From Pseudoduganella namucuonensis (GTDB taxonomy: Bacteria > Pseudomonadota > Gammaproteobacteria > Burkholderiales > Burkholderiaceae_D): a stretch of 55,938 nucleotides of DNA. Below are positions 49,056-55,938 of the stretch, in pieces. A program made the translations under genes and the position numbers. Position 1 is the stretch's first letter. The number at the start of each line of letters is the position of its first letter. The DNA lies in NCBI RefSeq assembly GCF_900116645.1, contig NZ_FPBO01000048.1, positions 1 through 55,938 of the forward strand, written 5' to 3'. The notes beneath the pieces were generated by a model. The model did no database searches, was not told the DNA's origin, and saw only the letters and a list, made by a program, of their open reading frames with translations.

Positions 49056-51647
49056 ATGGCCAATCAACTACTTGCCAACTATCCCGCCGCACCGGATGGT
49101 TTCGATGAAATGCTCGACGCGGCCAGGGCGCCGCGCGCGCACTGGCGCGCCATGCTTGCCAACCTGGAGCACGAAGCGCCCGACATGATGCGGCAGCGCC
49201 TGGAAATGGTGCAGCGCCAGGTGCGTGAAAACGGCGTGACCTACAACGTCACGGCCGACGCCGACGGCAAGCAACGGCCGTGGGACCTGAACGTGCTGCC
49301 GCTGATCCTGCCGCACGAGGAGTGGAGCGGCATCGAGGCGGCGGTGATCCAGCGCGCCACCTTGCTCAACAAGATACTCGGCGACGTCTACGGCAAGCAG
49401 GAGATGCTGCGCGAGGGCTTGTTGCCGCCGGCGCTGATCCATGGCCACGCCGGTTTCCTGCGCCCCTGCCACGACGTGCGGCACCACGACGGCATCGCCC
49501 TGCATTTCTACGCGGTCGACCTGGCGCGCGCGCCGGATGGGCGATGGTGGGCGATGGCCGACCGCACCCAGGCGCCGTCGGGCGCCGGCTACGCGCTGGA
49601 GAACCGCGCCATCATCGCGCCCACCTTCCCCGACCTGCTGCGCGAACTGAAGGTGCAGCCGCTGGGCGGATTCTTCCGCACCATGCGCGACAGCCTGGTG
49701 CACTGGGGGCGCCAGTGCGCCGCCACGGGCGACACCCCGGCGCCGCTGCGCGACGGCGAAATGCCGCTGATCGTGCTGCTGACCCCGGGTCCGCGCACCG
49801 CCAGTTACTATGAGCAAGCCTACCTGGCGCGCCACCTCGGCTTGCCGCTGGTGGAGGGCGGCGACCTCACCGTGCGCGACGGCGTGGTGTTCCTGAAGAC
49901 CCTGTCGGGCCTGCAGCGGGTGCACGTGGTGATGCGCCGGGTCGACGATGAATCGTGCGATCCGCTCGAACTGCGCAGCTCGATGCTGGGCGTGGCGGGG
50001 CTGACCGAGGCCGCCAGGCGCGGCAACGTGCTGGTCGCCAACAGCCTTGGGTCCAGCCTGCTCGAATCGGGCGCCCTGCTCGGCTTCCTGCCGGCGCTGT
50101 CCAGGCGGCTGCTGGGCGAGCCGCTGAAGATGCCGTCGGTGGCCACCTGGTGGTGCGGCGAGGCGGCCGCGCTGGAAGCGGTGATCGGCAAGCTGGACCG
50201 GCTGGTCATCAAGCCCAGTTTTTCCCAGCTGCCGCAATTCGCGGTGTTCGGCCAGGACCTGGACGGCGACGCGCGCGCCGCCCTGATCGCCAGCCTGCGC
50301 GCCAATCCCAACAACTACATCGCCCAGGAACTGGTGCGGCTGTCGCAAGCGCCCGTGTGGAAGGCCGGCCCGGCGGCCGGCCTGCAGCCGCGCGCCATCG
50401 GCTTGCGGGTGTTCGCCTGCGCCACCCCGCAAGGCTACGTGGTGATGCCGGGCGGCCTGACCCGGGTGGCCACCGGGCCGGACGCACGCGTGCTGACGAT
50501 GCAAATGGGCGGCGCCAGCAAGGACACCTGGGTCCAGGCGCGCGCCAAGGCGGACGCGCACCGCCTGCAAAAGCGCAGCGCCCGCAGCGAGGACCTGGTG
50601 CGCGAAGACACCAATTTGTCCAGCCGCGTGGCGGAAAACCTGCTGTGGTTCGGGCGCCACGCCGAACGCTGCGACAATATCGGGCGCCTGCTGCGGGTGG
50701 TCCTCAACATCCTGTTCAATGTGCGCTTCGACCAGCGCGGCGCGGAATGGCCGGCCGTCGAGGCGCTGTGCATCTGGTTCCAGTTGATTCCGGCGGAGAA
50801 AAAGGCGGCGCCGCCGCGCCAGAGCCAGGCTCAAAGCCTGATGGGCCAAACCCAGACCCAGAACCCGGCCGGCCCCACGCCCGCCGCCATCTTCACCGAT
50901 GCCGAGATCGAGTCGGCCTTGCTGCTGGCGGTGGTCTCGCCCGACGTGCCCGGCCTGGCCAGGCAGCAGCAGCAATTGCACCGCATCGCCGGCCAGCTGC
51001 ACGAGCGCTTCTCGGTGGACAACTGGCGCGCGCTGAACCGGATGGTGCAGCCGCCGGCCATCCCCGGCGAGCGGCCCTCGCAATCGGAGGTCATGACCAT
51101 CCTCGACGACGCCGCCGCCTCGCTGATGACGCTGGCCGGCTTCGCGCTCGATGGCATGACGCGCGACCTCGGCTGGCGTTTCATGTCGATCGGGCGCCGT
51201 CTGGAACGGCTGCAATTCCAGAGCGTCGTGCTGCAGCGCGCGCTCGCGATGGACGAGGACGGCAACCTGGACTGGCTGCTCGAACTGTCCGACAGCATCG
51301 TCACCTACCGCGCGCGCTACCGGGCCCAGCCCGAATGGCTGCCGGTGCTCGACCTGCTGCTGTGCGACGCCACCAACCCGCGCTCGATCCTGTTCCAGAT
51401 CAACGGCATCCTGGGCGCCCTCCACAAGATCGCGCAAAGCTACGGCGCGTGCGGCGAGGACCAGCTCGCGCCGCTGCAAGCGGAATTGATCGCGCTGCGG
51501 CCGGGCGCCGACCTGAACTACGGCAATACCAGGCTGAGCGACCTGCTGAACCGCATCCAGCTCGCCAGCGCGGCCCTGTCCGAGCAGATCAGCGTGCAAT
51601 TTTTCAGCTACACCGACAATGGCCAGCAAAGGAGCCGCGACGCATGA
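49056..51647 (+). CDS. permuted ATP-grasp ligase fused to alpha-E domain
   Basis: An 863-residue protein. Residues 1-505 match the permuted ATP-grasp enzyme at 44122 (LEHEAPDMMRQRLEMVQRQ, FYAVDLARAPDGRWW, GYALENRAII, YVVMPGGLTRV). From about 518 an alpha-E domain begins (LSSRVAENLLWFGRHAERCDN). A glutamine- and proline-rich stretch (residues about 586-614, QSQAQSLMGQTQTQ) interrupts the alpha-E part. The open frame runs far upstream across the previous gene; homology sets the start at ATG 49056, though its ribosome site is weak. It ends in an ATGA overlap with the next gene. Confidence 0.9.
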   Translation: MANQLLANYPAAPDGFDEMLDAARAPRAHWRAMLANLEHEAPDMMRQRLEMVQRQVRENGVTYNVTADADGKQRPWDLNVLPLILPHEEWSGIEAAVIQRATLLNKILGDVYGKQEMLREGLLPPALIHGHAGFLRPCHDVRHHDGIALHFYAVDLARAPDGRWWAMADRTQAPSGAGYALENRAIIAPTFPDLLRELKVQPLGGFFRTMRDSLVHWGRQCAATGDTPAPLRDGEMPLIVLLTPGPRTASYYEQAYLARHLGLPLVEGGDLTVRDGVVFLKTLSGLQRVHVVMRRVDDESCDPLELRSSMLGVAGLTEAARRGNVLVANSLGSSLLESGALLGFLPALSRRLLGEPLKMPSVATWWCGEAAALEAVIGKLDRLVIKPSFSQLPQFAVFGQDLDGDARAALIASLRANPNNYIAQELVRLSQAPVWKAGPAAGLQPRAIGLRVFACATPQGYVVMPGGLTRVATGPDARVLTMQMGGASKDTWVQARAKADAHRLQKRSARSEDLVREDTNLSSRVAENLLWFGRHAERCDNIGRLLRVVLNILFNVRFDQRGAEWPAVEALCIWFQLIPAEKKAAPPRQSQAQSLMGQTQTQNPAGPTPAAIFTDAEIESALLLAVVSPDVPGLARQQQQLHRIAGQLHERFSVDNWRALNRMVQPPAIPGERPSQSEVMTILDDAAASLMTLAGFALDGMTRDLGWRFMSIGRRLERLQFQSVVLQRALAMDEDGNLDWLLELSDSIVTYRARYRAQPEWLPVLDLLLCDATNPRSILFQINGILGALHKIAQSYGACGEDQLAPLQAELIALRPGADLNYGNTRLSDLLNRIQLASAALSEQISVQFFSYTDNGQQRSRDA

Positions 51648-52582
51648 TCGACACACCAGCGGCCACCGGCGTGTGCGCGCGCTACCGCGTGGTCCATGAA
51701 ACGCGCTACCGGTATCAAAGCATGGTCACCCTGTCGCAGCAATACCTGCACATGACGCCGCGCTCGTTCGCCCACCAGCAAACCGAATCGCACCAGATCT
51801 GGCTGGACCCGGTCGTCAACGACAGCCGCGACGGCATCGACTACTTCGGCAACAGCACCCGGCACGTCGCCCTCACCGTGCCGCACAACAGCCTGCTGGT
51901 GCACGCCGAGTCGACGGTCGCGCTCAGCGCGCGGCCCGGCCTGACGCAGATCGCCGGGACGCTGCCATGGGAAGGCGTGCGCGACATGATGGGACGGGAG
52001 AAAAGCGCCGCCACGCTGGAAGCCTGCCGCTACCTGTACGCGTCGCCGCACGTCACCAGCTTCCCGGAACTGGAGGCGTACGCGCGCGCCAGCTATACGC
52101 CGGGCCGGCCGCAACTCGACGCGGCGCTGGAGTTGACCCACCGGATCTTCGACGATTTTGAATTCGACGGCAGGGCGACCGACATCTCGACGCCGCTCGA
52201 ACAGGTGCTGCGCGGCCGGCGCGGCGTCTGCCAGGATTTCGCCCAGTTGATGATCGGTTGCCTGCGCAGCATCGGCCTGCCGGCGCGCTACGTGAGCGGC
52301 TACATCCTGACGCACCCGCCCGAGGGCAAGCCGCGCCTGATCGGCGCGGACGCCTCGCACGCCTGGGTGTCGGTGTTCTGCCCGGCGCTGGGCTGGGTGG
52401 ATTTCGATCCGACCAACCACTGCCTGGTGCAGCACGAACACATCACGCTGGGCTGGGGCCGCGACTTCAGCGACGTCACGCCGATGCGCGGCATCGTGCT
52501 CGGCGGCGGCAAGCACGATCTCGACGTGCAGGTGACGGTCACGCCGCTACCGTTGGTGAGCGAGGGATGGCGGCCGGGCTGA
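51644..52582 (+). CDS. transglutaminase-like protein with N-terminal beta domain
   Basis: A 312-residue protein. The N-terminal half (YRVVHETRYRYQSMVTLSQQ) is the domain that regularly precedes this type of core; the core has Cys196 (RRGVCQDFAQL), His239 (DASHAWVSVF) and Asp254 (WVDFDPTNHC). All three residues of the triad are present. It is translationally coupled to the fusion gene by ATGA, with AAGGAG upstream. It is the last gene before the low-GC cassette array. Confidence 0.92.
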   Translation: MIDTPAATGVCARYRVVHETRYRYQSMVTLSQQYLHMTPRSFAHQQTESHQIWLDPVVNDSRDGIDYFGNSTRHVALTVPHNSLLVHAESTVALSARPGLTQIAGTLPWEGVRDMMGREKSAATLEACRYLYASPHVTSFPELEAYARASYTPGRPQLDAALELTHRIFDDFEFDGRATDISTPLEQVLRGRRGVCQDFAQLMIGCLRSIGLPARYVSGYILTHPPEGKPRLIGADASHAWVSVFCPALGWVDFDPTNHCLVQHEHITLGWGRDFSDVTPMRGIVLGGGKHDLDVQVTVTPLPLVSEGWRPG

Positions 52583-52848
52583 GCGGCGGTTCCCCCATTC
52601 GCGCGGAGCGTTGGGATTCTGGGCCGCATGGGTTCCCTGATGCGCATGCCGCTGCCGTCGAGGCGGACCAATACGTTCCGTACCTCATCCGCGGTTGGCA
52701 AGGTGGGGTTGGTCTTGAATTTCGGGTGTGTTACAGTGAGGTAACTCTTTGATAATAAATAAAGACGCTAGCCTTCTGTGCGGAATCTCCAGACTTGGTC
52801 CGGAGAGTCGGCGGTGGTTGGGGCGTCTACCTCACTTTGGGTCTAAAG
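52583..52848. other. left junction of the cassette array
   Basis: This gap links the ligase operon to the first cassette. GTTGGGA at 52610-52616 resembles the right end of an attC site. GTTAC-AGTGAG-GTAAC (52730-52745) is a small inverted repeat before AT-rich DNA that may hold a promoter. The minus strand of 52583-52701 encodes a plausible but unassigned segment (PTADEVRNVLVRLDGSGMRI), perhaps a gene remnant. No attI site could be identified. Confidence 0.4.
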
Positions 52849-53025
52849 ATGAGAACTTCAATGAAACGCCTACCTCATGCCTTGTCAGTTTTTGTTGGGG
52901 GTGTTGTTGGCATTGTTTTATACACAGGATTTCTGAGTGCGGCTCAGGAAGTAGACTGGTATCGCGCAATATCCGTTGGTACCGTCTGTGGTCTGGTCGC
53001 GGCCGCCTGGCCACGAAAGAAGTAA
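52849..53025 (+). CDS. small membrane protein, cassette gene 1
   Basis: A 58-residue protein with two hydrophobic segments (ALSVFVGGVVGIVLYTGFLS and AISVGTVCGLVAAAW) and a basic end (PRKK). An in-frame ATG at 52861 is an alternative start; neither has a strong ribosome site. It ends 15 bases before an attC-type site, the usual cassette layout. No function is recognised. Confidence 0.6.
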   Translation: MRTSMKRLPHALSVFVGGVVGIVLYTGFLSAAQEVDWYRAISVGTVCGLVAAAWPRKK

Positions 53026-53040
53026 CGAAGCATGTTCGTC

Positions 53041-53096
53041 GCCCAACCAACTGTTCCAGCCGACGCCTTCGGCGCGCCTGAACCGACACGTTGGAC
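53041..53096 (+). repeat. attC-type recombination site 1
   Basis: GCCCAAC (53041-53047) and GTTGGAC (53090-53096) are the R'' and R' core sites. Inside, GTTC and GAAC form the second pair, and GCCTTCGGC closes the hairpin. Length is 56 bases. It lies between two short plus-strand genes and fits the integron cassette plan. Confidence 0.8.
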
Positions 53097-53099
53097 GTC

Positions 53100-53573
53100 A
53101 TGACAGTACCGCTCAAGATCACCTACGAGCTCGTAGGAACAGGATGGTCCACGTGCCTTGTAGAAGTGGGCGAACAACGTGCTGAACTCAGTGCGTCCTA
53201 CTTATCTGACGCGCTGGGCAACCTCGTTCTTTTTGCTCTTGCCGCCGGGTCTGGATTTCACTCCGCATCTTTCGGATTCGACGAGGAGCCCGGCGAATAC
53301 CGTTGGGTCGCTGAGACTATCGATGCGAACCTTTTGCGGGTCAGGATTCTTGAGTTTCCCGATCTATGGGGGCACAAGCCGAATACAGAAGGCAAGGTAC
53401 TTCTGGAGTTCCAAATCATGCCGCGACTACTGGCAGAGGCAGTTTTCGCGACTGCCCACGAAGTACTTCAGAAGTACGGTTCTAAGGGCTATGCAGAGAA
53501 GTGGGCTGAACATTCGTTTCCCGAGCAGGAGCTGGCGTTATTGAAGACTGCGATCGAGGGCTGGCAGCAATGA
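53100..53573 (+). CDS. hypothetical protein, cassette gene 2
   Basis: A 157-residue soluble protein with no recognised domain. It starts MTVPLKITYELVGTGWSTC three bases after the attC end and stops one base before the next attC. FGFDEEPGEYRWVAE and LEFPDLWGHKPN look like an ordered alpha/beta fold. Base composition is lower in GC than the chromosomal genes to the left. The TTG at 53091 lies inside the attC site and was rejected as start. Confidence 0.75.
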   Translation: MTVPLKITYELVGTGWSTCLVEVGEQRAELSASYLSDALGNLVLFALAAGSGFHSASFGFDEEPGEYRWVAETIDANLLRVRILEFPDLWGHKPNTEGKVLLEFQIMPRLLAEAVFATAHEVLQKYGSKGYAEKWAEHSFPEQELALLKTAIEGWQQ

Positions 53574-53574
53574 C

Positions 53575-53631
53575 GCCCAACCTGTTGCTGCAGCGGACGG
53601 CCACGCCGCCCGCTGAGCGCGAACGTTGAGC
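53575..53631 (+). repeat. attC-type recombination site 2
   Basis: GCCCAAC at 53575-53581 and GTTGAGC at 53625-53631 bound a 57-base imperfect palindrome with GCGGACGGC opposite GCCGCCCGC. It starts one base after the preceding stop codon. Confidence 0.78.
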
Positions 53632-53634
53632 ATC

Positions 53635-53820
53635 ATGAACAACCTATTTGCCGAGCTTTCGGTGAACTTCAATCCAACTATTACGCACGAAGAAGCTTAC
53701 GAATACGGGCAGACGTACGGTGCCTACTTTTTCATATTTTCCGTGGCGCTGATTGTGTATCTTGCTGTCACGAACAGACTCCCCGGCGCCCGCCAACGTA
53801 CTTCAAGCCAACATGCATAA
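53635..53820 (+). CDS. small single-pass membrane protein, cassette gene 3
   Basis: A 61-residue protein, ATG at 53635, three bases after the attC end. The middle holds one membrane helix (AYFFIFSVALIVYLAV) after an acidic start (THEEAYEYGQTYG). No function is recognised. Its stop overlaps the GCATAAC that begins the next, damaged attC. Confidence 0.65.
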   Translation: MNNLFAELSVNFNPTITHEEAYEYGQTYGAYFFIFSVALIVYLAVTNRLPGARQRTSSQHA

Positions 53821-53890
53821 CAGCACGCTCAACCTCGCTCCCTCCGGTCGCTGGACGCTACGCGATAAAGCCACGCAGCGCGCCGGTGGT
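53815..53890 (+). repeat. truncated attC-type site 3
   Basis: GCATAAC at 53815 opens a sequence with CTCCGGTCGCTGGACG and a stem around GATAAAGC, then GCGCGCCGGT. At the same point the intact site at 54608 continues TACTTCAAACGTTATGC; here the match stops after CCGGT (53888). The right core GTT-type end is missing, so the site is probably dead. Confidence 0.6.
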
Positions 53891-53895
53891 AAATC

Positions 53896-54200
53896 TTGCC
53901 CTACGACTTCGAAAATGTCTTGGCCTGTGGTATCTTTCTAGCAATGGTTTCGTTGGCGTTTTGCCCCAGGCACGCGAGTTTCGCGGCTCCCGCTCCTTTC
54001 CTCTACCGTGGCGGTATTTCGTGTCTGGTCTCGGTTCGCTCTTGGCGCCGCACCTGGCCTTGATAGCCTTGGCGTTCGGGCTTCGGTTCACTTCTGGACA
54101 GCGGTGGTTCCGTGCCAACCCAGCATTCGAGCGGACTTGCCGGAAACTACGCGGTCCAAGTTTTAATTTCCGGGCGGCCAGTCGCTCACTTTGCACGTAG
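53896..54200 (+). pseudogene. broken small membrane protein, cassette gene 4
   Basis: Two overlapping frames each hold part of a plausible protein. One, from TTG at 53896, gives PYDFENVLACGIFLAMVSLAF and stops at 54063. The other gives WRYFVSGLGSLLAPHLALIALAFGLRF and stops at 54200. Together they look like one membrane protein split by a frameshift, and no ATG is available because the preceding attC is truncated. Deletion between the attC core and the gene start would explain both defects. Confidence 0.5.
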
Positions 54201-54202
54201 GC
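54113..54202 (+). repeat. degenerate attC-type site
   Basis: TGCCAAC (54113-54119) and ACGTAGGC (54195-54202) mark the ends. The right core lacks one T of the usual CGTTAGGC. GAGCGGACTTGCC pairs in part with GGCCAGTCGCTC. At 90 bases it is longer than the other sites. Confidence 0.5.
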
Positions 54203-54211
54203 GCTTAAAGA

Positions 54212-54613
54212 ATGCATCTGGTCGCTCCAACCATTCGCTACCTGTCGAACCTCCCCAATGGAAGGGTCGTGCTTTGGTGCTACTTGATCTGGTGGGCCAC
54301 CACTGTGCTTCACCACTTCGATCCGTCACCTAGCATTTGGCTAAATTCTGTTGGTATCTGTGCAGTCATCGGTATTGCTCTAATTCTTAGTGTTGGCGGT
54401 CTGAGGGCAGCCACAAGAGATCGCTGGCAAACCTTCCGCCTTTTCGCCATGCCATTCTGCGTATCCAGCTTTTCGTCTCTAATCAAGGGCAAGGGCTTCA
54501 TTCTTGTCTTTCCGCCCTCAGCCACAGAGCTGGCCACTTCTGCGGGGCTATGTGTTGCCTTCATAGCCTTAGTCATCGGCCTTAGAAAGGCGCGTCATGC
54601 AACAAGCGCCTAA
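54212..54613 (+). CDS. multi-pass membrane protein, cassette gene 5
   Basis: A 133-residue protein with three to four hydrophobic helices (VVLWCYLIWWATTVL, NSVGICAVIGIALILSVG, a weaker one near 80-95, and TSAGLCVAFIALVIGL). Short charged loops lie between. No family is recognised. The start is nine bases after the degenerate attC, and the stop lies inside the GCCTAAC that opens the next site. Confidence 0.65.
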   Translation: MHLVAPTIRYLSNLPNGRVVLWCYLIWWATTVLHHFDPSPSIWLNSVGICAVIGIALILSVGGLRAATRDRWQTFRLFAMPFCVSSFSSLIKGKGFILVFPPSATELATSAGLCVAFIALVIGLRKARHATSA

Positions 54614-54667
54614 CATCTCAGTCAACACGGACGCGCTAAGGCGCGCCGGTTACTTCAAACGTTATGC
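54608..54667 (+). repeat. attC-type recombination site 4
   Basis: GCCTAAC (54608-54614) and GTTATGC (54661-54667) bound 60 bases with a GACGCGCTAAGGCGCGCC hairpin. The ATG of the next gene's frame lies inside the right core. Confidence 0.75.
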
Positions 54668-55040
54668 CCGATACGATGACGCCCACCGATAAATTCGATA
54701 TGAGTACTGCTGAAGCCATCGTAACTTCAGGAGATACTGCCGACCCGGTCCTATTGGAATGGGTACAAGATCTGAATTGGCCAGTCGCACGGGTTCTTGC
54801 TCCATTCTTGGCAAGCGCTGGTTGTGTTGTGGCGCCGGGAATTCGTCTGGTTCTTGAATCCAGCGACGACATCTGGAAATTGAGCCTTGTTAGTGGCGTC
54901 GTTTCGAACTCGAGGAATTGATTGTACTACTTCAGCCGGAACTCAAACGCATAGCTGATGCACCAACGTCAGGCGAACAAGCTGAAGGGCTCGATCAAAT
55001 CGTTACAGAACTATTGGATCGGCATGACCCATTCGCATAA
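54664..55040 (+). pseudogene. DUF5071-like gene with a frameshift, cassette gene 6
   Basis: The first frame runs MPDTMTPTDKFDMSTAEAI through LLEWVQDLNWPVARVLAPFL to DDIWKLSLVSGVVS, then stops at 54921. The family pattern resumes in another frame as ELEELIVLLQPELKRIADAP and ends at TAA 55038-55040. One missing base near 54905 would join them. The NWPVA and DDIWK blocks are typical of DUF5071, whose function is unknown. Confidence 0.75.
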
Positions 55041-55100
55041 CAATTCATTCCACCGGACCCGCGCGAAAACCGCGCGGTCCGGTGAATTCTCACGTTGGAC
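55035..55100 (+). repeat. attC-type recombination site 5
   Basis: GCATAAC (55035-55041) and GTTGGAC (55094-55100) enclose a long hairpin, CACCGGACC-CGCGCG opposite CGCGCGGTCCGGTG. Length is 66 bases. It is nearly the same as site 6. Confidence 0.85.
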
Positions 55101-55103
55101 CAC

Positions 55104-55448
55104 ATGAAAAAGGTACTTTTCATTTGCAGTCAGAATAGGCTTAGAAGCCCTACGGCAGAACAAGTGTTTTCGGCGTGGAAGGGGCTTGAAGTTAGTTCTG
55201 CCGGTACAAACCACGATGCCGAGAATCCTGTGACTTCGGAGGCATTGGAGTGGGCAGACATCATCATCGTCATGGAACGTGCGCACAGGAATAAAATTCA
55301 GAAAAAATTCCGCTCGGCGCTGAATGGAAAGCGGATTGTGTGCCTTGAGATTCCGGACGAATATGAGTACATGGATCCTGGTCTTGTTCGGCTTCTCGAA
55401 GCCAAGGTCCCCAAGTTCCTTCCGGCAGGGGCATTCAATGGTATCTAA
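55104..55448 (+). CDS. low-molecular-weight phosphotyrosine phosphatase-like protein, cassette gene 7
   Basis: A 114-residue protein related to small protein-tyrosine phosphatases. The phosphate loop reads CSQNRLRSPTAE, matching C-x5-R-S, with the nucleophile at Cys9. SSAGTNHDAENPVTSEAL and ADIIIVMERAHRNKI follow as in the family. The usual late DP acid pair is not clear; IPDEYEYMDP may supply it. ATG at 55104 lies three bases after the attC end. A cassette-borne enzyme with a known fold is uncommon in this array. Confidence 0.8.
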   Translation: MKKVLFICSQNRLRSPTAEQVFSAWKGLEVSSAGTNHDAENPVTSEALEWADIIIVMERAHRNKIQKKFRSALNGKRIVCLEIPDEYEYMDPGLVRLLEAKVPKFLPAGAFNGI

Positions 55449-55451
55449 ACT

Positions 55452-55517
55452 GTCCAACCTTTCATTCCACCGGACCCGCGCAAAACCCGCGCGGTCCGGT
55501 GAACTCGCACGTTGGGC
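55452..55517 (+). repeat. attC-type recombination site 6
   Basis: GTCCAAC (55452-55458) and GTTGGGC (55511-55517) are ideal core sites. The 66-base body matches site 5 almost throughout (CCACCGGACCCGCGC and GCGCGGTCCGGTGAA). Confidence 0.88.
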
Positions 55518-55523
55518 ATAGGA

Positions 55524-55763
55524 ATGGCAAGCTGCGACTCGATCAAGATGACGAACACTTCTGGGCGCGAACTGTTGCTGGTGATAGAGCCGTGGGCCTT
55601 GGAGTTTTCTCTTCCTGCGGGATCTAAGTGTGAAGTGGTTTCTGTCGGCGGCACCGCTCCATCCGTTATCGAATTGGAAGTTCTGAATGACCGAATTATT
55701 TTTTATGTCGAGACTCCAGGCGCGGTTTATGAATACTGGCAAGACGGGGTGTTAGTTGATTAA
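55524..55763 (+). CDS. hypothetical protein, cassette gene 8
   Basis: A 79-residue protein rich in beta-type segments (ELLLVIEPWALEFSLPAG, IIFYVETPGAVYEYWQDG). It may be a small beta-sandwich. ATG at 55524 lies six bases after the attC end; an in-frame TTG at 55512 lies within the attC and was not used. No family is recognised. Confidence 0.7.
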   Translation: MASCDSIKMTNTSGRELLLVIEPWALEFSLPAGSKCEVVSVGGTAPSVIELEVLNDRIIFYVETPGAVYEYWQDGVLVD

Positions 55764-55781
55764 GAGTTTGCGCCACTTTTT

Positions 55782-55852
55782 GCCCAACCCGGCAGTCACT
55801 GGACTGCCTCCAAGCTGAGCGTTCCGGCAGCCAGTTACTTTTCACGTTAGCC
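55782..55852 (+). repeat. attC-type recombination site 7
   Basis: GCCCAAC (55782-55788) and GTTAGCC (55846-55852) bound 71 bases with partly paired GGCAGTC and GGCAGCC segments. It is directly followed by an ATG. Confidence 0.72.
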
Positions 55853-55938
55853 ATGATGTCCGATGCAGAGATCAAATTTGAGAATTTTCAGGCGTTGGCA
55901 TTTGTCCAGTCCGCGCTTGGTTCGTTGTCGTCGAACGT
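55853..55938 (+). CDS. start of cassette gene 9, cut by the window edge
   Basis: ATG ATG at 55853 opens a frame that stays open to the end: MMSDAEIKFENFQALAFVQ and on. It sits directly after an attC site as the other cassette genes do. Too little is visible to name it. Confidence 0.55.
   Translation, partial: MMSDAEIKFENFQALAFVQSALGSLSSN

Noticed and set aside
46059..51647. A 1862-codon frame that seems to fuse the transglutaminase region to the ligase
   Set aside because: Its first thousand codons are a shadow of the 45673 gene in another frame. Only the part from 49056 matches a protein family.
52300..52701. A 133-codon minus-strand frame at the array junction
   Set aside because: Most of it lies antisense to the transglutaminase gene. 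Only the first 40 codons look protein-like, so it is mentioned as a possible remnant and not called as a gene.
53041..55852. attC sites considered as CRISPR repeats or plain terminators
   Set aside because: They are each different inside, bounded by the RYYYAAC and GTTRRRY cores, and separated by whole genes. They lack T-runs.

Overview
The window looks like a chromosomal segment of a GC-rich betaproteobacterium, most likely Oxalobacteraceae (Massilia, Duganella or Janthinobacterium group). Evidence is the 16S 5' end and rrn boxA leader at the left edge, the order rpe-gph-trpE-trpG-trpD-trpC, and the general gene style. This placement is inferred from pattern recognition, not from a database search.

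Region by region. 1-5985: the 5' end of a 16S gene leaving to the left with its leader and promoter, then hisC, an enoyl-CoA hydratase, an MFS exporter, a universal stress protein, mltA, a 47-codon membrane protein and apaG. 6106-12485: rpe, gph and the trp operon, with an unannotated-looking Trp-rich leader peptide and attenuator before trpE and a LysE-type exporter between trpD and trpC. gph and the lysE-type gene each carry an in-frame palindromic insert of about 75 bp. 12512-21297: a TonB-like lipoprotein gene faces a seven-gene minus-strand run: ubiH-like, dsbC, a two-subunit molybdenum hydroxylase, its MocA-type cofactor enzyme, an M61 peptidase and a diguanylate cyclase.

21790-32066 is a sensing and sulfation region. 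It holds a periplasmic Cache-like protein, two membrane chemoreceptors with C-terminal CheR-tether pentapeptides, an apparent cysC-chrA-sulfotransferase operon, tRNA-Phe, and a soluble chemoreceptor with a three-fold 90-residue HAMP-like repeat. 32063-39276 holds a probable insertion: a 1717-residue exonuclease-RecQ-UvrD fusion next to a prlF-yhaV toxin-antitoxin pair. An intact MYG1 gene lies on one side and a 25-codon relic of a second MYG1 3' end on the other.

39358-42220 carries a GlxA-like regulator divergent from a glutathione transferase, and an exported epoxide-hydrolase-like enzyme. 42238-52582 holds two head-to-head operons, each with a circularly permuted ATP-grasp ligase, an alpha-E domain and transglutaminase-like proteins. 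In the plus-strand operon the ligase and alpha-E are fused. Families of this kind are thought to make and process an unknown peptide-like product.

52583 to the right edge is lower in GC and is a mobile gene-cassette array: short plus-strand genes, each followed by a 56-71 bp attC-type site (five or more good sites, two degraded). No integron integrase is in the window. Two cassettes are broken. The last gene runs off the right end.
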